From the NCBI GenBank assembly GCA_035530195.1, contig DATKVG010000217.1:5675-69674 (forward strand): a stretch of 64,000 nucleotides of DNA, written 5' to 3'. Below, in pieces: positions 8,294 to 16,788 of the stretch. The notes beneath the pieces were generated by a model. That model saw nothing but the letters and a program-made list of their open reading frames with translations. It ran no database searches and was not told the DNA's origin. Every line of letters starts with the position of its first letter. Position 1 is the first letter of the stretch. The DNA is from JAPLKX01 sp035530195. GTDB lineage: Bacteria > Hydrogenedentota > Hydrogenedentia > Hydrogenedentales > SLHB01. A program made the translations under genes and the position numbers.

Positions 8294-8505
8294 CGTCAGA
8301 ACCTCGAAAGGATCGCGAAATGCCGCATTCGTACCACAACCTTCTTTATCGCATGCTCCACTCAAGGAATAAAAGCCGCCCTTGGATTGACGCGAAAGTA
8401 GACGCGCGTCTCCCGTACCCCCGGCCACGGCACCGGCCAATAGCGGACCTATTCTTCACAGCCCACGGTGAAACAAACAGCCGTCGCGTGCATTCCGGCC
8501 TTTGT

Positions 8506-9900
8506 TCATGGCCTCTGTCGGAAACTGGGGATCACCGAGTCATGAGACCGGAAACCTGTGAGAGCGTTAAGAACTTGTTTGGCAATATCGTCATCGACAC
8601 AGCCATTTGCCAACATAACTACGCCGATAGCGTGCTCTTTTGAAAAGGCCAAATAAGAATGGAACCCCTTTGTAGCCCCACTATGCCAGTACACTGGATC
8701 TTTGTACCTCGCATCCTTAATCATCAGGCACAGTCCAATCCTGGAGTTCTCGATGGTTGTCTCTGCAATGGGTCCCTGCATTCTCGTGAGGTCGTTCCCT
8801 GCCGGACCCTTCGGCGCCGCGATATTTGCCTTGATGTAGCGCAGCATGTCTTTTACCGTTGAGCGTAATCCCGCAGCGCCCTCGTATACATTGGTACATG
8901 CGTTTGCATCCGCGCGAATCACGAGAGAAAGAGGCCCGAATCGTAGCGGGCCCAAATATCCCTGAGCTGTACGGTTGCCTCCTTCAGCAACCTGCACGTG
9001 CGTATCCTGCATGCCAATAGGCTCACAGATGAACTGTCTGACCATTTCTTCGTAATTCATGTTGACTTTTCGGGCCAAAGCGAATCCTAGCAGGCCAACT
9101 CCAAAATTGGAATAGCGGAAAGATATAGCTCGAGATCTGAAGCCCGCAAGATATGCTCGCGATTCTGCATCCGTGAGATAACTGTAGCTGATGCCTGGTT
9201 CCTTCATGGACAGAAAAGCTTTCAACGTGTGGCGAAGCAGTTCTCCAAAGTTTGGCAACCCGGAATGGTGCGTCGCGAGAGCCTTGAGCGTGATCTGATT
9301 GTCGGGTATTTTCCAGTCTGACAGGAGTGATGACAATGGGTCGTCAAGGGCGACAAGTTTCTGCTCAACGCAGTGTGCAAGCGCATGGCCCGTGAACACT
9401 TTTGTTATGGAGCCGATTTCAAAAAGGGTACCCGCATCAGGCGTTACATCGCTTTCGATAGCAACGTGGCCAGCACTGAAAACAAATGTGCGGTTCTTGT
9501 AAACAGCCCCCATGCAAATTCCTACAGGAGTAGATTGTACTTTATGACTCTTAAAGAACGCGCGGGTTATTCTGTCGAGCTTCTTAACAACGGCTGCATC
9601 CTCAGGCGAACCATCCTGATCCAGTAAGTGCCATTGATGAAGTTCTGGGTCGTAGAACGGATGGGACTCAATGTGCAGAACAGGGTGTACCTGGATAAGC
9701 CACAGAGATGTGAACAGAACATACGTACAACCAAGTGCGAGTCGGAAGGCCAGCCGCCACCATGATTCAGTGCGCAGGCAGTTTTGCCGAGCCAACTTGG
9801 GCCATAGTCCTCTTAGGGCACTCCAGACTATGCGCACGCTCAGAATCAAGAACAGTAGCGAAAAGAGGGAAAACAAGGCTTTAACATAGAAGTGCCCCAT
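8506..9900 (-). CDS. Membrane-anchored serine hydrolase, class C beta-lactamase / PBP4* family
   Basis: The protein has 464 residues. Two N-terminal hydrophobic segments (about 5-25 and 50-70) anchor an extracytoplasmic domain. The serine-hydrolase triad motifs are present in order: SITK (SxxK, with GTLFEIGSITKVFTGHA), YSN (FRYSNFGVGLLGFAL) and HSG near the end (YWHSGATKGFHSYL). The family includes AmpC, D-amino-acid peptidases and esterases, so true beta-lactamase activity is not implied. ATG 9900 is chosen because GGAGG lies 11 nt upstream; a GTG exists at 9918. Base composition is clearly more AT-rich than its neighbours and inverted repeats flank it, both signs of acquisition. Confidence 0.85.
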   Translation of the reverse strand: MGHFYVKALFSLFSLLFLILSVRIVWSALRGLWPKLARQNCLRTESWWRLAFRLALGCTYVLFTSLWLIQVHPVLHIESHPFYDPELHQWHLLDQDGSPEDAAVVKKLDRITRAFFKSHKVQSTPVGICMGAVYKNRTFVFSAGHVAIESDVTPDAGTLFEIGSITKVFTGHALAHCVEQKLVALDDPLSSLLSDWKIPDNQITLKALATHHSGLPNFGELLRHTLKAFLSMKEPGISYSYLTDAESRAYLAGFRSRAISFRYSNFGVGLLGFALARKVNMNYEEMVRQFICEPIGMQDTHVQVAEGGNRTAQGYLGPLRFGPLSLVIRADANACTNVYEGAAGLRSTVKDMLRYIKANIAAPKGPAGNDLTRMQGPIAETTIENSRIGLCLMIKDARYKDPVYWHSGATKGFHSYLAFSKEHAIGVVMLANGCVDDDIAKQVLNALTGFRSHDSVIPSFRQRP

Positions 9901-10000
9901 TGGAACTTCAGCCTCCACGTCAGAGTTATCGATTCATCTTCTTATACATGCACCAAAAATACAAGACAGGAAGTAGACGGCCAGGCGCGCGAAGCCTCTG

Positions 10001-10171
10001 CGGCCCCATTCGGGGACTTCTTTGATCGGGGCAGCCCCTGTCCCAGGGTTCCCTTCGGTCACCCTGGGCCACATTCTAAATCACCCGCTACGCGGGTTAT
10101 AGACCAACCGTCGGGAAGGGCCGCTCCCAACGATAATGTATAAATTCCAGGGCCCGAAATCATTTCGGGCC
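10001..10171. repeat. Right inverted repeat of the serine-hydrolase insert
   Basis: The order is the mirror of the left copy: GGCCCCATTCGGGGACTTC, CCCAGGGTTCCC, GGTCACCCTGGGCCACATTC, a CCCGCTACGCGGG hairpin, AATGTATAAATTCC, then the GGCCCGAAAT palindrome at 10151-10171. A half copy (ATTTCGGGCC) follows at once. Similarity to 8033-8293 is patchy but collinear, and the right side lacks the 19-bp tandem units. Nothing else is seen in 9901-10192. Confidence 0.8.
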
Positions 10172-10192
10172 TACATTTCGGGCCTACATGCG

Positions 10193-10221
10193 TTGACAAC
10201 CCCCATACCCTGTGTTAAGGT
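10193..10221 (+). promoter_or_regulatory. Candidate sigma-70-type promoter for the fliQ operon
   Basis: TTGACA at 10193-10198 is separated by 17 nt from TAAGGT at 10216-10221. The -35 box is perfect and the -10 box is weak. Predicted transcripts would have about 45 nt of leader before fliQ. It sits directly beside the right inverted repeat of the upstream insert. Confidence 0.5.
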
Positions 10222-10273
10222 GCTTTTATTAGTGGACTTGCCCGGTTTCTGGGGACGCGGCTGGGGTGGAAAA

Positions 10274-10543
10274 ATGACCGTTGATGATGTTGTTGCTCTG
10301 GGGTGGAACGCCCTGCTCGTTACCCTCCTGATGGCGGCGCCGATGTTGCTTTCCGGGCTGATGGTGGGGCTCGCGGTCAGCATTTTGCAGTCGGTGACGC
10401 AGGTCCAGGAGATGACGCTGGCGTTCGTGCCGAAAATCGTGGCCGTAATGCTGGCGTTCATTCTTTTCCTGCCGTGGATCATGGCCACCCTGCTCAACTT
10501 CGTCCAGCCGTTGTTCGGCAATTTCGACATGCTGGTCAGATAA
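10274..10543 (+). CDS. fliQ: Flagellar biosynthetic protein FliQ
   Basis: The protein has 89 residues, the normal FliQ size, with two membrane helices. The segment LLSGLMVGLAVSILQSVTQV is characteristic of the export-gate component FliQ, as is the FVPKIVAVMLAF segment. ATG 10274 is used; the longer frame upstream is intergenic. FliQ joins FliP and FliR in the export gate. fliP, normally directly upstream, is missing here: the upstream neighbour is the repeat-flanked hydrolase insert. Confidence 0.93.
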   Translation: MTVDDVVALGWNALLVTLLMAAPMLLSGLMVGLAVSILQSVTQVQEMTLAFVPKIVAVMLAFILFLPWIMATLLNFVQPLFGNFDMLVR

Positions 10544-10557
10544 TCCGGACTTATGCT

Positions 10558-11337
10558 GTGGAACCATTTACCGTATTCGAGGTGGAAGTTTTTAAAGTCT
10601 TCCTGCTCGTAATGGTCCGGATCAGCGGGTTTGTGGTTTCGGCGCCCGTCTTCGGTTCCAGAAACTTCCCCATCGTCGCCAAAATATGTTTTACGGCGCT
10701 GGTCGCGGCCATCCTTACACCGAGCATCCAGAGCCTGGGGCAAACCCTTCCAAGCGAGCCGGTGGCGCTGGCGGTGCTGGGCGTGGGCGAGCTCATGATT
10801 GGCCTGATGCTGGGATTTGTGATGACGCTCGTATTCGCCGCAATCCAGGTCGGCGGCCAAATCATGGACATGCAGTCCGGGTTCAGCATGATCAACGTGT
10901 TCAACCCCGCCATGGAAACCCAGGTGCCCGTGTTCGGCTTTTTCCTGTTCATTCTGGCGGTCCTGTTCCTGCTGGTTACCAACGGGCATCACGTCATGAT
11001 CCGCGCGCTGGTTTCGACCTTTGATCAGATCCCGCTGGGCGGGTTTGTATTGCGGCCCGAACTGTTCTGGGAAATCACCCGGTGGGGCCGGGTGATGTTT
11101 TACGACGGGCTGCTGATAGCGGCGCCCGTGGCAGCGGCCCTGTTTGTGGCGTATCTGGCGATGGGCCTGATAGGCCGGGTGGTCCCGCAGATCCAGTTGT
11201 TCGTGGTTGGATTCCCGCTGACGATCGCGGTGGGCTTGTTCGTGATGGCGATCTCGGTCCACATGTACCTGATGACGCTCGAAGGCATGTTCCATGATAT
11301 GTTCGAAGGCGTCGCATCCATGATTAGAGCCATTTAG
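10558..11337 (+). CDS. fliR: Flagellar biosynthetic protein FliR
   Basis: The protein has 259 residues from GTG 10558, 14 nt after fliQ. The frame is open further upstream, but that part lies antiphase over fliQ. FliR marks include RISGFVVSAPVFGSRNFPIV, the QVGGQIMDMQSGFSMINVFN segment and several membrane helices. The length matches the family (about 255-260). No strong ribosome binding site is seen, so coupling to fliQ translation is likely. Confidence 0.92.
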   Translation: MEPFTVFEVEVFKVFLLVMVRISGFVVSAPVFGSRNFPIVAKICFTALVAAILTPSIQSLGQTLPSEPVALAVLGVGELMIGLMLGFVMTLVFAAIQVGGQIMDMQSGFSMINVFNPAMETQVPVFGFFLFILAVLFLLVTNGHHVMIRALVSTFDQIPLGGFVLRPELFWEITRWGRVMFYDGLLIAAPVAAALFVAYLAMGLIGRVVPQIQLFVVGFPLTIAVGLFVMAISVHMYLMTLEGMFHDMFEGVASMIRAI

Positions 11338-11339
11338 AC

Positions 11340-12455
11340 ATGCCTGAGCAACCCGGCGGAGATAAAACTTTACCGGCATCGCCGCTCAAGCGGCAGCGCG
11401 CGCGCGAGGACGGGAAGGTTGCAAAAAGCCAGGACCTCGTGTCGGCGGGGGCGCTCCTGGCGGCGTTGCTCGCGCTGCGGCTGCTGGGCCCGGCGTCGTT
11501 TGACCGCCTGATCGGGGTGATGTACTACTACCTCGGGTCGTTTCCCGAAAAATTCCAGGACCTGGAAGCCCCCCAGCGGTTCGCAATAGAACTGCTTTGG
11601 GTAGCCGCGCCGATCGTGCTGCCGTTCATGCTCGTGATGATGCTGGCCGGCGTCCTGCTCAACGTCATGCAAGTCGGCATCCTGTTTACGGCCAAACCGC
11701 TGACCCCCAAGCTGGACAAACTGAACCCGATCAATGGGCTTGCGAACCTGTTTACGCTCCGCTCGTTCGTCGAGTTGATCAAATCCATCTTGAAAGTCAC
11801 GCTCGCTGTGTGGATCGTGTGGCTGACCGTGAAAACCCGGCGGGAACAGTTTGTAAACCTTATGGCCGCAACCCCGGAAGCCTTACCGACTGCTGTTGGC
11901 GGGATGATCGTCACGATTTGGTGGCGGGTGGCGGCGGCGATGCTCGTGCTGGGCCTGCTGGACTACGGATTCCAACGCTGGCAGTACGAGCGCGACCTGA
12001 GGATGACCACGCAGGAAGCCCGCGAAGAACTCCGCGAATTCGAAGGCGACCCCCGGATCCGCCAGCGGGTCCGCCAGATCCAGCGGCAGATGGCGATGCA
12101 GCGCATGATGGGCGAAGTGCCGCGGGCCGACGTCGTCATCACCAACCCCACGCAATTCGCCGTCGCGCTCCGGTATGACGCCGCCACCATGCGGGCGCCG
12201 GTGGTCGTCGCCAAAGGCGCCCGAATCCTCGCCGAACGCATCCGCACGATTGCCGTGGAAAACGACGTGCCGATTGTCCGGAAACCGGAGCTGGCGCGCA
12301 CCCTCTACCGGACGATTGACGTCAACCAGCCCGTGCCCGAGGACCTGTTCCGGGCGGTGGCGGAAGTGCTGGCGTACGTGTACCAGATCGACAGGCGCGA
12401 GCAGAAAATACGGGAGCGCCGCGAGAATTGGAACTCGTCCCCCGCGCGGGCATAA
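11340..12455 (+). CDS. flhB: Flagellar export substrate-specificity switch protein FlhB with NPTQ instead of NPTH
   Basis: The protein has 371 residues. SPLKRQRAREDGKVAKSQDL is the conserved N-terminus, four membrane helices follow, and the linker EAREELREFEGDPRIRQRVR leads to the cytoplasmic autocleavage domain. The normally near-invariant NPTH reads N269-P270-T271-Q272 (codons 12144-12155), so the catalytic-site His is Gln. Downstream FAVALRYD and the C-terminal domain are otherwise intact. In FlhB and YscU the bond between Asn and Pro is cut and the loop switches export from hook to filament substrates. The gene begins 3 nt after fliR. Confidence 0.93.
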   Translation: MPEQPGGDKTLPASPLKRQRAREDGKVAKSQDLVSAGALLAALLALRLLGPASFDRLIGVMYYYLGSFPEKFQDLEAPQRFAIELLWVAAPIVLPFMLVMMLAGVLLNVMQVGILFTAKPLTPKLDKLNPINGLANLFTLRSFVELIKSILKVTLAVWIVWLTVKTRREQFVNLMAATPEALPTAVGGMIVTIWWRVAAAMLVLGLLDYGFQRWQYERDLRMTTQEAREELREFEGDPRIRQRVRQIQRQMAMQRMMGEVPRADVVITNPTQFAVALRYDAATMRAPVVVAKGARILAERIRTIAVENDVPIVRKPELARTLYRTIDVNQPVPEDLFRAVAEVLAYVYQIDRREQKIRERRENWNSSPARA

Positions 12456-12495
12456 TATCCGGCGTAAGCATCTAGGAGAAACCGGGGAGTCATAA

Positions 12496-14574
12496 ATGGC
12501 CTTGCCGGCAACAGAGACCCAGCCGCAGCGGTGGTCCCTGGCTCAAAACCAGGATATCGCCCTGGCCGTCTGCGTGATCGGCATTCTGGTCGTCCTCATC
12601 ATCCCGGTCCACTGGCGCATACTCGACGTTCTGCTGACGCTGAACATTTCGGTGTCCGTGGTGGTTTTGCTCGCGACAATTTATCTTCAGCGCCCGGTCG
12701 AGTTTGCCGTTTTCCCCTCGCTTCTGCTCATCCTGACCTTGTTTCGCCTGAGCCTCAACGTGGCCTCGACGCGCCTGATCCTGTCGGACGGGTTCGCGGG
12801 CAGCGTGATCGCCTCGTTCGGCAACTTCGTGACGCGCGGCAATATCGTGGTGGGATTCGTGATCTTCGCCATCCTCATCATCATTCAGTTTGTGGTGATC
12901 ACGCGGGGCGCGCAACGCATCTCCGAAGTCGCCGCCAGGTTCACGCTCGATGCCATGCCCGGCAAACAAATGGGCGTCGACGCCGACCTCAACGCTGGGC
13001 TCATTACCGAAGCCCAAGCCAGGGTGCGCCGCCACGACATCGAGCGCGAGGCCGATTTCTACGGCGCCATGGACGGCGCCACCAAGTTCGTCCGGGGTGA
13101 CGCAATCGCCGGCATCATCATCACGATCGTCAACATCCTCGGCGGGTTCATCATCGGTATCGCCATGCAGGGGCGGTCGCTCATGGATGCGCTGAGCCTG
13201 TACACGAAACTGTCGATCGGCGACGGGCTGGTGACACAGATCCCGGCGCTGATCGTGTCGACGGCGGCGGGCCTGATCGTCACCCGGACCGCCACCGACC
13301 AGAACATGGGCATCGATTTTACCCGGCAACTCACCCGTTATCCGCGGGCGCTGATGGTGGCGGCCGCCATGCTGGGGGTGTTCGGCGTGGTGCCCGACAT
13401 GCCCCGGTCGTTCCTGGTCGTTGGCGCGCTAGTGGCGTTCGTGGCGTACAGCGCGCAGATGTCGCTCAATCAGCAGACAGCCGCCGCCCGCGCGGAGGCC
13501 GCCGCCGAAAAAGAAGCCGCCGTCAAAGAGGCCCCGCAAAAAACCGAAGACCTGCTCGCCGTCGATCCCCTCAAGATCGAACTCGGCTACGCGCTGGTTC
13601 CCATGGCGGACGCACGCCAGGGCGGCGACCTCCTCACGCGCATCCAGATCATCCGACAGCAGGTGGCGGCCAAGATGGGTTTCATCGTGCCCGTGATCAG
13701 GATCATCGACAACATGCGCCTGCGGCCCAATCAGTATTGCGTCCGATTGCGCGAGGCGCTCATCGCCACCTACGAAATCATCCCGGATCATTTCCTCGCC
13801 ATGAACCCGGGCCTCGTCGAAGAGGAAATCAAGGGAATACCAACCAAAGAGCCCGCGTTCGGGCTCCCGGCGGTCTGGGTTTCTGCGGGTGACAGGGACC
13901 GCGCGCAACGGCTGGGTTACACCATCGTGGAGCCGTCGGCCGTGCTGGCCACGCACCTGACGGAGCTCATCCTCGGCCACGCAGACGAACTGCTGTCGCG
14001 CGAGGACGTGCAGGGGCTCGTCAAGCATGTCCGGGAGAAGGCGCCGAGCGTGGTAGACGAACTGCTGCCGAACATCCTGACGCTGGGCGAGCTCCAGAAA
14101 GTGCTCCATACGTTGCTGCGCGAGCGCGTCTCTATCCGCAACCTGGAAGCCATACTCGAAACGCTCGCCGATTATGCGCCGCGCACGCGGGACGTCGAGT
14201 TGCTCGCCGAATATTGCCGCCACCGCCTGGCGCGGGAGATTTGTCACGCCTACACCGACGAGCAGGGCGTGCTGCACGTGATCACGCTCGCGCCCGCGAT
14301 CGAGAAAGAAATCCTCGACGCGCTCCAGAACTCGGAATCGGGCGCGTACGTGCCCCTGGATCCGCGGCGCGCCGACGTGATCGCGCTCAACGCCGTCCAG
14401 GCGGTCCAGCCACTGGTTCTGATGGGGCACGAGCCGGTCGTGCTGACGTCGGCGGCCGCGCGGAGGTACGTGAAGCGGATTCTCGAACGGCAGCAGCCCA
14501 AGATCGTGGTGCTGTCATACAATGAGATCGATCCTTCGGTGCAGTTGGAAAGCGAAGGCCAAGTGAGCGCATAA
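12496..14574 (+). CDS. flhA: Flagellar biosynthesis protein FlhA
   Basis: The protein has 692 residues, the usual size. An N-terminal part with about eight membrane helices contains the FHIPEP signature (RFTLDAMPGKQMGVDADLNA). A charged linker (residues 330-355) joins a cytoplasmic domain that docks export chaperones. GGGGAG six nt before ATG 12496 is a good ribosome binding site. FlhA forms the nonameric ring of the flagellar export apparatus in the inner membrane. flhF begins 1 nt after its stop. Confidence 0.95.
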   Translation: MALPATETQPQRWSLAQNQDIALAVCVIGILVVLIIPVHWRILDVLLTLNISVSVVVLLATIYLQRPVEFAVFPSLLLILTLFRLSLNVASTRLILSDGFAGSVIASFGNFVTRGNIVVGFVIFAILIIIQFVVITRGAQRISEVAARFTLDAMPGKQMGVDADLNAGLITEAQARVRRHDIEREADFYGAMDGATKFVRGDAIAGIIITIVNILGGFIIGIAMQGRSLMDALSLYTKLSIGDGLVTQIPALIVSTAAGLIVTRTATDQNMGIDFTRQLTRYPRALMVAAAMLGVFGVVPDMPRSFLVVGALVAFVAYSAQMSLNQQTAAARAEAAAEKEAAVKEAPQKTEDLLAVDPLKIELGYALVPMADARQGGDLLTRIQIIRQQVAAKMGFIVPVIRIIDNMRLRPNQYCVRLREALIATYEIIPDHFLAMNPGLVEEEIKGIPTKEPAFGLPAVWVSAGDRDRAQRLGYTIVEPSAVLATHLTELILGHADELLSREDVQGLVKHVREKAPSVVDELLPNILTLGELQKVLHTLLRERVSIRNLEAILETLADYAPRTRDVELLAEYCRHRLAREICHAYTDEQGVLHVITLAPAIEKEILDALQNSESGAYVPLDPRRADVIALNAVQAVQPLVLMGHEPVVLTSAAARRYVKRILERQQPKIVVLSYNEIDPSVQLESEGQVSA

Positions 14575-14575
14575 C

Positions 14576-15898
14576 ATGTCAAACACTTTCCACAAATTCA
14601 AAGCCGAAACGTTCGACGAAGCCTACCAGCAAATGGTGCGGGCACTCGGGAAAGACGCCGTCGTCGTGAACACCACCGAAGTCACTGAAGGCGGGTTGTT
14701 CGGCTTCCTCGGCAACAAAATGATCGAGCTGACGGCATCGGTGCCGGGTCCCGCCGCCCCGCGTCGTCCGAGCCTGCCCGAAAAAAAGTACCAGGAGGCG
14801 GCGTCCGTGGGTTCCGATGAAGCGGTGCAGGACACCGTGGCGTATTTTCGCCGGATTGTCGCCGACGCCCAGGCGCGGATTGCCCGCAACGCGGCGCAGA
14901 GCCAGAAGGGTGATGAACCCAACGCGCCGATTCCAGACCCCAAAACGCCCATTCTCCCCACGAAAGCCGCCGCACCTGTCGTGCAGGACTTCAACGCCGT
15001 TCAACGCGAACTTCGCGAGATGCGCGAGATGCTCCAGATCCTGGTTTCCGAGAATCCGGCATCCGGCATGCCGCCCGAGTTCGCCGAATGTTACCGCCGT
15101 CTGATCGAGCACGGCGTGTGTCGCAAACTGGCGGGCGGGCTCGTCTCGTCCGTCGTTGCCGGCAGCGACCTCAACATCATTCGGCACCCGCGCGTGTTCT
15201 ACGAGCGCCTGAAAATGGAGATGCAGAAACTCCTGTGCGTCACGGGCGGCATCAAGGTCGTAAAAGGCCAGAGACGCGTCGTTGCACTCGTGGGCGCGAC
15301 CGGCGTCGGCAAGACCACAAACCTGGCAAAACTGGCGGCCATCTTTGCGGTCGAACGCCGTGCCCGCGTCGCGTTGGTCACGACGGACACCTATCGCGTG
15401 GCCGCTCCCGAACAGCTCCATGTCTACGCCAATATCGTTGGACTGCCCATGCAGGTCACGCATTCCGGCGAAGAACTCGTGAAAGCCCTCAACCTCTACC
15501 AGAACTACGATCTCGTCCTGATTGACACCGCCGGCGGCAGCCAATTCAATCAGAAAAAAATCGAGGAACTACACCTCAACCTTAAGGCGGTTCACCTGGA
15601 CGACGTTATCCTGGTGCTCAGTGCCAACACCCAACTGGAAGAACTGCGCAGCGCCATGGAGAGCTTTGGGCGGCTCAGCCCCACCGAGATTCTCTTCTCC
15701 AAGCTTGACGAAACCCGCAGGTTTGGCGTTCTTTTCACGGCCGCTGTCGAAAGCGGGCTGCCCGTGGGCTATCTCAGCATCGGCCAGAACGTCCCCGACG
15801 ACATCGAATTGGCCAGCGTCCGCACCATCACCCGGCTGCTCATTAACGAGGGAGGAAGTCTGTTTGGATCAGGCGCAAAATCTTCGGGAACTGGTTAA
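14576..15898 (+). CDS. flhF: Flagellar SRP-family GTPase FlhF
   Basis: The protein has 440 residues. The N-terminus FHKFKAETFDEAYQQMVRAL is the FlhF-specific region, followed by a proline/alanine-rich spacer and the NG domain: P-loop GATGVGKTTNLAKL, TTDTYRVAAPEQL, the G3 motif DTAGGS and the guanine-specificity motif SKLDE. G3 usually reads DTAGR, so an Arg is Gly here; this could change GTP hydrolysis. FlhF places polar flagella and recruits the export apparatus. The next gene overlaps its 3' end by 35 nt. Confidence 0.92.
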   Translation: MSNTFHKFKAETFDEAYQQMVRALGKDAVVVNTTEVTEGGLFGFLGNKMIELTASVPGPAAPRRPSLPEKKYQEAASVGSDEAVQDTVAYFRRIVADAQARIARNAAQSQKGDEPNAPIPDPKTPILPTKAAAPVVQDFNAVQRELREMREMLQILVSENPASGMPPEFAECYRRLIEHGVCRKLAGGLVSSVVAGSDLNIIRHPRVFYERLKMEMQKLLCVTGGIKVVKGQRRVVALVGATGVGKTTNLAKLAAIFAVERRARVALVTTDTYRVAAPEQLHVYANIVGLPMQVTHSGEELVKALNLYQNYDLVLIDTAGGSQFNQKKIEELHLNLKAVHLDDVILVLSANTQLEELRSAMESFGRLSPTEILFSKLDETRRFGVLFTAAVESGLPVGYLSIGQNVPDDIELASVRTITRLLINEGGSLFGSGAKSSGTG

Positions 15899-16718
15899 GA
15901 AAAGCCAGAACATGGCGCGCGTCCTCGCCGTCACCAGCGGCAAAGGCGGTGTCGGCAAGACCAGCACCAGCGTCAACCTGGCCATTGCGCTGGCTTCCCA
16001 CAAAAAGCGGGCGATCGTGCTCGATGCCGACCTCGGCCTCGCCAACGTCGAGGTCCTGATGGGCCTCAACTCGATGTACAACCTCCAGCACGTGATCGAC
16101 GGCGAGAAAACCATCATGCAGATCCTCGTCCAGGGGCCCGGCGGGATTGAAGTGGTGCCCGGTACGTCCGGCCTGGCCAAGCTGGCCGATCTGTCCGCCG
16201 CCGCCCGCCAAAATGTCTTGAAGGGTCTCAAAGACCTCCAGGAACAGACCGACTTCATCATCATCGACACGATGGCAGGCATTGGCCAGAATGCCATCTC
16301 GTTTGCCGCCGCCGCCGACGAAGTCCTCGTGGTAACCACCCCCGAACCTTCCGCCATCGTCGACGCCTACGCCACCATAAAGACCATCCACGGCATGCGG
16401 GAAGACGCCGTGTTCCGGCTGATTGTGAACATGGTGGCGAGTTCGCAGCAGGCGCTCGCCGTCACCACCAACCTGACGCGCGTGGCCCAGCAATATCTCG
16501 GCCTGCGGCTGTCGTACCTCGGCCACATCCTGCGCGACCCCCACGTCGCCCAAGGCGTCATGCAGACCCACCCCTTCATCCTGCGCTTCCCCAACGCGCC
16601 CGCCACCAAATGCGTCCACGACCTCGCCACAAAGCTCATCCAGCAGAAAACCGAAAACAAAGACGGACGCGCAGGCTTCTTCCGCCGCTTCGCACAAACC
16701 ATCGGCATCGCCGGGTAG
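15864..16718 (+). CDS. flhG: Flagellar number regulator FlhG (MinD-like ATPase)
   Basis: The protein has 284 residues from TTG 15864, chosen because GGGAGGAAG lies 7 nt upstream and the resulting DQAQNLRELVKKSQN is the standard FlhG N-terminus. ATG 15912 would drop that helix. The deviant Walker A SGKGGVGKTSTSVNLA, DADLGLANVEVLMG and IIDTMAGIG identify a ParA/MinD ATPase. FlhG restrains flagellar number by acting on FlhF. It is the last gene of the run; the sigma-28 gene fliA, often next, is absent. A short CGGATCGGAC repeat follows at 16747. Confidence 0.92.
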   Translation: MDQAQNLRELVKKSQNMARVLAVTSGKGGVGKTSTSVNLAIALASHKKRAIVLDADLGLANVEVLMGLNSMYNLQHVIDGEKTIMQILVQGPGGIEVVPGTSGLAKLADLSAAARQNVLKGLKDLQEQTDFIIIDTMAGIGQNAISFAAAADEVLVVTTPEPSAIVDAYATIKTIHGMREDAVFRLIVNMVASSQQALAVTTNLTRVAQQYLGLRLSYLGHILRDPHVAQGVMQTHPFILRFPNAPATKCVHDLATKLIQQKTENKDGRAGFFRRFAQTIGIAG

Positions 16719-16788
16719 GAGGCAGGTCTGGAGGAAAAGAAGATCCGACGGATCGGACAGATGTTTGTTTAGCCACGACTTTTCACAG

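Noticed and set aside
8506..9900. Calling the serine hydrolase an antibiotic-resistance AmpC
   Set aside because: Only the general class C fold motifs are visible; two N-terminal membrane segments and the context do not indicate lactam hydrolysis.
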